Source: CAZWUZ01 sp964637655 [NCBI: uncultured bacterium]
GTDB lineage: Bacteria > DAOPZR01
Reading direction: 5' to 3'
DNA: 12,129 bases
NCBI GenBank assembly: GCA_964637655.1
Contig: CAZWUZ010000050.1
Coordinates: forward strand, 3,902 to 16,030
Below, one piece after another: positions 6,651-11,081 of the stretch. The notes beneath the pieces are model-generated. The model saw only the letters and a list, made by a program, of their open reading frames with translations, did no database searches and was not told the origin of the DNA. The translations under genes and the position numbers were made by a program. Every line of letters begins with the position of its first letter. Positions within the stretch are counted from its first letter, which is position 1.

Positions 6651-7232
6651 TCAGGCGCTGACCCGGTGCCCGCATTGCGGGCAGAACTTCGTGTCGCGCG
6701 GGAAGGTCGTCTGGCACTGCGCGCAGCGGTGGGGGGCTTCCGGTTGCGCCGGCTCGGCTTTGGCCGGTTTGGCCGGCGGTTTCGGCTTTTCCGCGGCGGC
6801 GGGCGGCGGCACTGCCCGCGGAAAGCGGTTGGCTTCGCGCAGGCGTCCGGAGAGCGAGCGGAGGATCTGCAGGACGATGGGGTTGGAGGAACCGATGATG
6901 AGATTGAAGTTCTCGCGCGCGATGCAGATGAGTTTCACCTGGGTCAGCGCGCGCGCGGTGGCGGAACGCGGGCAGTCGTTGAGCAGCGCCATCTCGCCGA
7001 AAAAGTCGCCGCGCTTGAGGATGCCGAGCGTCTGCACCCCGGTACCGGCGAAAAGGCGCGTGCTGCGGTCGAGTTCGAATTCGCGGTAGGTCTTGGTCAC
7101 CTCGACTTCGCCGTCGAGAATGAGGTACATCTCGTCGCCGCAGGAGTCCTCCATGAAGATGACGCTCCCCGGCCCGTACTCGCGCCCGAACTTCACGTAG
7201 AGCTGCTCGAGTTTTTCCAGCGACAGTTCCAT
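6651..7232 (-). CDS. cyclic nucleotide-binding domain protein with C-terminal zinc ribbon
   Basis: A 193-residue protein. Residues 15-115 form a cyclic nucleotide-binding domain with the phosphate-binding cassette F78-G-E80-M-A-L-L and P88-R89-S-A-T-A. The conserved glutamate and arginine that hold the ribose and phosphate are both present, so cAMP or cGMP binding is plausible. A proline/alanine/lysine-rich linker (about 138-168) leads to a zinc ribbon: C170-x2-C173 and C184-x2-C187 (FCPQCGHR). There is no helix-turn-helix, so this is not a Crp-type activator. It looks like a soluble sensor or adaptor whose ribbon may contact protein or nucleic acid. The start at 7232 is fixed by GAGGAG six bases upstream. 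The longer open frame to 7469 overlaps the DUF2752 gene and is not used. Confidence 0.88.
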   Translation of the reverse strand: MELSLEKLEQLYVKFGREYGPGSVIFMEDSCGDEMYLILDGEVEVTKTYREFELDRSTRLFAGTGVQTLGILKRGDFFGEMALLNDCPRSATARALTQVKLICIARENFNLIIGSSNPIVLQILRSLSGRLREANRFPRAVPPPAAAEKPKPPAKPAKAEPAQPEAPHRCAQCQTTFPRDTKFCPQCGHRVSA

Positions 7233-7242
7233 GCGTTTCTCC

Positions 7243-7536
7243 TCAGACCAGTCCGGCGTACAGCAGGTAGGCCCAGTTGGCGGTGAGCGCGACGAGCAGC
7301 AGCCAGCGGGCACCGGGGATGTGCGGGCCGTGTGGCCAGCGGCCGTTGCGGCGGTGACGGCTGATGCCCCAGGCGGCATAGGCGGCAATGCCCGCCAGCA
7401 GGAGCAGCAGGCCGGGATTGAGCAGCAGCGCGCGCTGCCAGTCACCGTGCAGCAGGGCCAAAACCGCACGCGTCCCCCCGCAGGACGGACAGGGATACCC
7501 CGTCAGCCAGTGGAAGGGGCAGGGGAGCGCGGGCAT
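7243..7536 (-). CDS. DUF2752 domain membrane protein
   Basis: A 97-residue protein with the DUF2752 signature near its start: C6-P-F-H-W-L-T-G, then C16-P-S-C19-G-G-T-R. Two hydrophobic stretches (about 37-57 and 77-95) look like membrane segments, with a basic loop (SRHRRNGR) between them. The cysteine-rich head suggests metal or redox chemistry at the membrane, but the family has no established function. The ATG abuts the TAA of the YIP1-family gene with no gap and no clear ribosome site, so reinitiation or coupling is likely. The pairing with a YIP1-type membrane protein suggests they work in the same membrane process. Confidence 0.82.
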   Translation of the reverse strand: MPALPCPFHWLTGYPCPSCGGTRAVLALLHGDWQRALLLNPGLLLLLAGIAAYAAWGISRHRRNGRWPHGPHIPGARWLLLVALTANWAYLLYAGLV

Positions 7537-8214
7537 TTACGCGGCCGCGGCGAAGGCGCCAGCACCGACGGCGACGACGATGATGGCGATGACCCCGCCA
7601 ATAATGAGCAAGGTGCAGGTGCAGCCGATGAGCAGGTAGCCGACAATGGCCTGCCACCATTCGATCTCATGCATCTCTTTCAGGCCAATGATGGCGAGCC
7701 CGACCGTCCACAGGCCGCCGACAATGCCGCCGATAATGGGGACGACGGCAAAGCACATCGGGGCCTGCGCGTAGGCAACGGCGCGGAAGGTGGTCTCGAA
7801 GCCGCGTCTGGCGCCACCGACAATCAGCAGCCCGAGATGGGCCAAGGCGCTGGTAACAAAGAGCCCGAGGACGGCACCAACCGGACTGAAGATGATGGCG
7901 ATGACCGCAAAGACGACGTTGAAGCCGCCCTGCATCATGGCGGTCTGCACGGCTGCCTCCTCACCGCTGGCGGCGGTGAGGCCGGCGCTGGCGAGCTGCA
8001 TGAGCAGGTTCCACAATTGGCCGAAGGCGATGCCAATGGTGGCGAAAATGGCGCCGTAGTAGAGCGGTCCGGTGAGCCCCCCCTCGCGCGGGGTGCCGGC
8101 GAAGTAGGCGGTCGGCTCGAACAGCGATTGTTGGGCTGCGGCGAGCAGCGCGTTCCAGGTGCCCAGTGACTCGCGCTGTTCCCAGGGATTGACGGTTGCG
8201 GACGGGTTTTCCAT
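7537..8214 (-). CDS. YIP1-family multi-pass membrane protein
   Basis: A 225-residue integral membrane protein. A soluble head (about 1-45) includes a W-x-x-x-x-x-x-P-x-x-Y/F-F element near 20-40 typical of bacterial YIP1-family proteins. About five hydrophobic segments follow, at about 48-72, 97-133 (probably two), 148-178 and 187-218. The glycine-rich final segment ends in AFAAAA. Eukaryotic Yip1 proteins act in vesicle trafficking; the bacterial members have no assigned function. The ATG at 8214 is preceded by AGGAGG six bases upstream, and a strong promoter lies just above it. The open frame extends upstream to 8724 through the 54-bp repeats and the start of the divergent gene; that extension is not coding. 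It is the first gene of the five-gene minus-strand operon. Confidence 0.85.
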   Translation of the reverse strand: MENPSATVNPWEQRESLGTWNALLAAAQQSLFEPTAYFAGTPREGGLTGPLYYGAIFATIGIAFGQLWNLLMQLASAGLTAASGEEAAVQTAMMQGGFNVVFAVIAIIFSPVGAVLGLFVTSALAHLGLLIVGGARRGFETTFRAVAYAQAPMCFAVVPIIGGIVGGLWTVGLAIIGLKEMHEIEWWQAIVGYLLIGCTCTLLIIGGVIAIIVVAVGAGAFAAAA

Positions 8215-8233
8215 GTGCCACCTCCTGCGGGGT

Positions 8234-8262
8234 ATTCTACACGGTTGCGCGGGTGGAGGCAA
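8234..8262 (-). promoter_or_regulatory. promoter of the minus-strand YIP1-to-TerB operon
   Basis: Read on the minus strand: TTGCCT (8262-8257), a 17-bp spacer, then TAGAAT (8239-8234). The predicted start is near 8227, so the leader is only about a dozen bases and begins close to the Shine-Dalgarno sequence at 8226-8221. The -10 region shares the 13-mer GTGTAGAATACCC with the promoter at 545-574. Confidence 0.7.
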
Positions 8263-8280
8263 ATTGACTGCGGCCTTGCC

Positions 8281-8428
8281 CTCCATGGCGGCTGCGGCAT
8301 GCATCGCCTCGTGCGATTGGCCGCAGCCTGTGCCCTCCATGGCGGCTGCGGCATGCACTGCATCCTGCAGTTTGCCGCAGCCTGTGCCCTCCATGGCGGC
8401 TGCGGCATGCATCGCCTCGTGCGATTGA
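8281..8428. repeat. 54-bp tandem hairpin repeat, about 2.7 copies
   Basis: Copies start at 8281, 8335 and 8389 (the third is cut at about 8428) with an exact 54-bp period. Each holds a conserved arm GGCTGCGGC, a variable 15-base palindrome, and, in copies 1 and 2, the matching arm GCCGCAGCC. Copies 1 and 3 carry ATCGC-ctcgt-GCGAT; copy 2 carries ACTGC-atcct-GCAGT. The stem sequence changed but pairing is kept. The array fills most of the divergent intergenic region (8215-8460) and its last copy runs into the -35 box of the BMC promoter. It translates as 18-residue repeats in open frames on both strands, which I regard as incidental. Confidence 0.9.
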
Positions 8429-8453
8429 CAGGGGGGCACGGGCAAACTACAAT
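8425..8453 (+). promoter_or_regulatory. near-consensus promoter of the BMC-P operon, predicted leaderless
   Basis: TTGACA (8425-8430), a 17-bp spacer and TACAAT (8448-8453) match eleven of twelve consensus bases. A start seven or eight bases after the -10 box falls at 8460-8461, on or next to the A of the first ATG. There is no Shine-Dalgarno sequence before that ATG, which agrees with a leaderless message. The -35 box begins on the last base of the third repeat's palindrome. Confidence 0.8.
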
Positions 8454-8460
8454 TCGCGGC

Positions 8461-8802
8461 ATGGAACTGGCCTTGGTTACGGGTACGGTCGTCTGTTCGG
8501 TCAAGGACGCCAACATGCCCGTGGAAAAACTGCTCCTGCTGCAGCCCCTGACGACCGCCCTGCAGGCGAAGGGTGACGAACTGGTCGCCACCGACGTGAC
8601 GGGGGCGGGTGTGGGGGAAGTGGTGCTTTTCGCCAAGGGGTCGTCCGCGCGTCAGACCGCCGCGACGGAGAACAAGCCGGTGGACGGGCTGGTCATCGGC
8701 ATCGTCGACGAGATGGAACTGCACGGAAAACTCGCCTTCCGCCGGGGACAGGACGAGCCGACACTGGCCGCCATCGACAGGCAGCTGGCGGGGAAAAAGT
8801 AA
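8461..8802 (+). CDS. EutN/CcmL family BMC vertex protein (BMC-P), copy 1
   Basis: A 113-residue EutN/CcmL protein. Such proteins form pentamers that cap the vertices of bacterial microcompartment shells. The first strand (ELALVTGTVVCSVKD) and K23-L-L-L-L-Q-P match the family. V47-x-G-A-G and the loop G60-S-S-A-R64 are present, and VIGIVDEM (about 78-85) closes the fold. It resembles EutN most closely of the five. An unusual tail of about 20 residues (about 93-113), partly charged and likely helical, extends beyond the normal end near residue 92. The ATG at 8461 has no ribosome site and coincides with the predicted transcript start. An upstream in-frame extension to 8215 reads only through the tandem repeat and is rejected. 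The stop overlaps the next ATG (TAATG). Confidence 0.9.
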   Translation: MELALVTGTVVCSVKDANMPVEKLLLLQPLTTALQAKGDELVATDVTGAGVGEVVLFAKGSSARQTAATENKPVDGLVIGIVDEMELHGKLAFRRGQDEPTLAAIDRQLAGKK

Positions 8803-9077
8803 TGCATCCCGCGAAAGTCATCGGGCGGGTGGTCTGCAGCCGCCAGTACGAGACGCTGCGCCACGAGAAACTGCTGGTGGTGCAGCCGACGGACTGGACC
8901 GGGGCGGCGAAGGGTGAACCGTTCATTGCCATCGACGCGGTCGGGGCGGGCGCGGACGAGTGGATCATGTACGTGCAGTCGCGCGAGGCGGCGTTCCCCT
9001 TCAAGAAGATGCCGCCGGTGGACGCGGCCATCGTCGCCATCATCGACGGTGTCGAGTTCAGGAAGGAACTGCTCTGA
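8802..9077 (+). CDS. EutN/CcmL family BMC vertex protein (BMC-P), copy 2, divergent loop
   Basis: A 91-residue member with a CcmL-like centre: A46-V-G-A-G-A-D-E-W54, then VDAAIVAIIDGVEF near the C-terminus. The usual G-S-S-A-R loop is replaced by Q-S-R-E-A (59-63) followed by AFPFKKM, so the region that in other pentamers carries the conserved glycine, serines and arginine is altered. It may form a pentamer with a different pore or a different neighbour-contact surface, or serve as the odd subunit in mixed pentamers. These are inferences. It starts inside the previous stop (TAATG), without a strong ribosome site, and ends in a TGATG overlap with copy 3. Confidence 0.88.
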   Translation: MHPAKVIGRVVCSRQYETLRHEKLLVVQPTDWTGAAKGEPFIAIDAVGAGADEWIMYVQSREAAFPFKKMPPVDAAIVAIIDGVEFRKELL

Positions 9078-9373
9078 TGTTCACCTGCCGGGTGGTCGGG
9101 ACGGTCTGGGCGACGCGCAAGCACCGCGCGCTGGAAGGCAAGCGCATGCTGCTGGTGGCGCCCGTGGACGGCATCACCGGCAAGACGGTGGCCGACCCGA
9201 TGATGGCGATCGCGGGTAAGATCGACGCGGGGATCGGCGACCTCGTGCTGGTGATCGACGAGGGGAGCTCGACCCGCTACATCCTCGGCGATGACCATGC
9301 CCCCATCCGCACCAACGTGGTCGGCGTGGTCGACGCGGTGAGCGAGGGCGCACACACGGTGCGCTACCACTGA
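9077..9373 (+). CDS. EutN/CcmL family BMC vertex protein (BMC-P), copy 3
   Basis: A 98-residue member. FTCRVVGTVWATRKH and the L-V-A-P segment near 26-29 match the family's first hairpin. A slightly longer middle (GITGKTVADPM) precedes D50-A-G-I-G-D and the loop G63-S-S-T-R67, where threonine replaces alanine. NVVGVVDAV near 80-88 closes the barrel. It is clearly homologous to copies 1, 4 and 5 but not a recent duplicate. The ATG overlaps the preceding stop (TGATG), and GGAAGGA at 9061-9067 provides a reasonable ribosome site nine bases upstream. The true start is here; the open frame continues upstream to 8960 but only inside copy 2. Confidence 0.9.
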   Translation: MFTCRVVGTVWATRKHRALEGKRMLLVAPVDGITGKTVADPMMAIAGKIDAGIGDLVLVIDEGSSTRYILGDDHAPIRTNVVGVVDAVSEGAHTVRYH

Positions 9374-9675
9374 TGAAACTCGCGCGCGTTCTCGGCACGG
9401 TCATCTGCACGCACAAGGACCCGAACTTCACCGGCAAGAAACTGCTCGTCGTGCAGCCGGTGGATTCGCGCCTGGCGCCGGCGGGAAAGAAGGAAGTGTC
9501 GGTGGACACGGTGGACGCGGGCGAGGGTGACCTGGTGATGATCGTCAACGGGTCGTCGGCGCGGCGCACGGGGACCAGCCGCACGCATCCCTGCGACAGC
9601 GCGATCATCGCGATCATCGACAGCGTGCACGCGGACGGGAAACGGACCTACCTGAAGGCGGAGGACCGCACGTGA
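9373..9675 (+). CDS. EutN/CcmL family BMC vertex protein (BMC-P), copy 4
   Basis: A 100-residue member with a textbook layout: MKLARVLGTVICTHKD, K22-K-L-L-V-V-Q-P, D45-T-V-D-A-G-E-G-D53, G60-S-S-A-R64 and AIIAIIDSV (about 77-85). It shares MKLA, KD, DTVDAGEGD and GSSAR with copy 5. This pair is the most similar of the five and may come from the latest duplication. A short charged end (YLKAEDRT) follows the fold. The start overlaps the preceding stop (TGATG) without a Shine-Dalgarno sequence, so expression should depend on translation of copy 3. The stop overlaps the GTG of copy 5 by four bases (GTGA). Confidence 0.92.
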   Translation: MKLARVLGTVICTHKDPNFTGKKLLVVQPVDSRLAPAGKKEVSVDTVDAGEGDLVMIVNGSSARRTGTSRTHPCDSAIIAIIDSVHADGKRTYLKAEDRT

Positions 9676-9959
9676 AACTGGCGAAGGTGACCGGGACGGT
9701 GGTGGTCAGCCGCAAGGACGACAACCTGCCGGGCGACCGGCTGCTCATCGTGCGCAACCTCGACCGCGCCATGCAACCGCAGGCGGGCGAATTCATCGTT
9801 ATGGACACGGTCGACGCGGGCGAAGGCGACATCGTCCTTTACAGCACGGGGTCGTCGGCGCGCATGACGAAGACCATGTGGGAGAAGTGCGTCGACGGGA
9901 CCATCGTCGGCATCGTGCAGCACGTGACGCGCGGCGACCAGACCGTCTACCGCACGTGA
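9672..9959 (+). CDS. EutN/CcmL family BMC vertex protein (BMC-P), copy 5
   Basis: A 95-residue member starting with GTG at 9672, set by GGAGG at 9660-9664 seven bases upstream. It shows MKLAKVTGTVVVSRKD, L24-L-I-V, D45-T-V-D-A-G-E-G-D53, G60-S-S-A-R64 and TIVGIVQHV (about 77-85). The Q-P that follows the second strand in copies 1, 2 and 4 is R-N here. It ends the vertex cassette. The next open frame begins three bases after its TGA and lies in the same reading frame, so occasional stop-codon readthrough would fuse this pentamer subunit to a glycosyltransferase. Normal termination and reinitiation is the simpler reading. Confidence 0.9.
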   Translation: MKLAKVTGTVVVSRKDDNLPGDRLLIVRNLDRAMQPQAGEFIVMDTVDAGEGDIVLYSTGSSARMTKTMWEKCVDGTIVGIVQHVTRGDQTVYRT

Positions 9960-9962
9960 CCC

Positions 9963-11081
9963 TTGCCGTCCGCTCCGCGTTCCATACCCCTCGCACCTGA
10001 AACCGCGCCGCCGGCTACGGGGCGCACACGACGCATCCTGCACATCGTCAATGCCCTGACCATTGGGGGAGCCGAGCAGACGCTCTGCGCTCTCGCGCGG
10101 CACCAGCGCGCGCAGGGACATGCCGTGCAGGTGCTGACGCTGGCGCGGCGCGGGGCGCTGGCGGACGGCCTCGCGGCTGACGGCATCGACATCAGGCACG
10201 TGCCGCTGACCGGCTGGTGGCAGGTGCATCGGCTGGCGGCAGTGGCGGACGCCATCAGCGTCTTTGCTCCCGACAGCATCCATACCCACCTGTTTGCCGC
10301 GTCACTGACCGCGGCTCTCGCGGCGCGCGGTGCGGGGTATGCCGGCAGGTTTGGCATCAGCATCTACGAGACGGGCTACTGGATGCGTTCGTGGCACCGG
10401 CTGGCGGAGCGGTTGTGCATCGTGACGCGCGCGGACACGGTTATCGCTGACAGCCCGGTGCTGACGGAGATGCTGGTTGCCCGCGGCTATGACCGTGCGC
10501 GTCTCCACGTGGTTTACCCGCTGGTCGCCCCGGCGTATGAGAAACTGCCGGCGCCGGCGGCGGACAATACCGCCGCGCTGCTGCCGGCGCGGCTCGACCC
10601 GGTGAAGGGGCATGACGTGCTGCTGGCGGCGCTGGCGCGGCACGGCAAGGAGTTGCCGCGGCTGACGGTGACCTGCGCGGGTGACGGGCCGCTGCGCGCA
10701 GCGCTCACGGCCCGGGCCCCGGCGGGCGTGCGCTGTGCCGGCGACTGCCCCGACCTGCCGGCACTGCTGCGTGAGCATGCCATCGTGGTGCTGCCGTCGC
10801 GCGAGGAGACGACGCCGCTGGTGCTGCTCGAGGCGATGGCAGCGGGGCGCGCCATCGTGGCGAGCGCGCTGCCGGGGATCATGGCCATCCTGCGCGACGG
10901 GGAAGAGGCGCTGCTGGTGCCGCCCGACGACGCGGACGCGCTGGCGGCGGCGTTGCGGCGCCTGCATGACGACGCGGCGCTGCGGGCGCGGCTGGGGGCG
11001 GCGGCGCGCGCGCGCTATGCCCGGGAATTCTCCGCAGCGGCACAGCTGCGGGCCCTGGAGGGTATTTATGGCGCGCACTGA
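9963..11081 (+). CDS. GT4-family glycosyltransferase with apparent TTG start
   Basis: A 372-residue GT-B-fold glycosyltransferase, family 4 type. The acceptor domain opens with RRILHIVNALTIGGAEQTLCALARH (about 23-47, the glycine-rich GGAEQ loop), followed by IHTHLFAAS near 105. The donor domain holds ARLDPVKGHDVLL (about 210-222), CAGDGPL (about 238-244) and the E282-x7-E290 motif in SREETTPLVLLEAMAAG. Such enzymes add sugars from nucleotide donors to lipopolysaccharide, exopolysaccharide or other glycans; the sugar and acceptor cannot be read here. The only usual start codon between the upstream stop and the conserved domain is TTG at 9963, with no clear ribosome site, so it probably depends on coupling to the last BMC-P gene. 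It overlaps the next gene by 14 bases. Confidence 0.88.
   Translation: MPSAPRSIPLAPETAPPATGRTRRILHIVNALTIGGAEQTLCALARHQRAQGHAVQVLTLARRGALADGLAADGIDIRHVPLTGWWQVHRLAAVADAISVFAPDSIHTHLFAASLTAALAARGAGYAGRFGISIYETGYWMRSWHRLAERLCIVTRADTVIADSPVLTEMLVARGYDRARLHVVYPLVAPAYEKLPAPAADNTAALLPARLDPVKGHDVLLAALARHGKELPRLTVTCAGDGPLRAALTARAPAGVRCAGDCPDLPALLREHAIVVLPSREETTPLVLLEAMAAGRAIVASALPGIMAILRDGEEALLVPPDDADALAAALRRLHDDAALRARLGAAARARYAREFSAAAQLRALEGIYGAH

Noticed and set aside
5748-7286. Long plus-strand open frame of 512 codons
   Set aside because: A shadow of the minus-strand HAD, CNB and TerB-like genes in GC-rich DNA; its translation shows no recognisable domain.
8281-8428. Possible CRISPR-like array or integron attC sites
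   Set aside because: Only about three units, the variable part is 15 bases and palindromic, copies 1 and 3 carry the same core, and there are no cas genes, no GTTRRRY-type boxes and no integrase.
8215-8460. In-frame N-terminal extension of the first BMC-P gene, giving a 195-residue protein with 18-residue LHGGCGMH repeats
   Set aside because: The extension is just the 54-bp hairpin repeat read as codons (54 is divisible by 3), the same DNA is open on several frames, and a consensus promoter sits inside it right before the ATG at 8461.
8215-8724. Upstream extension of the YIP1-family protein containing HAAAAMEG repeats
   Set aside because: It crosses the repeat, the promoter and the start of the opposite-strand BMC-P gene; a strong Shine-Dalgarno sequence and promoter fix the start at 8214.
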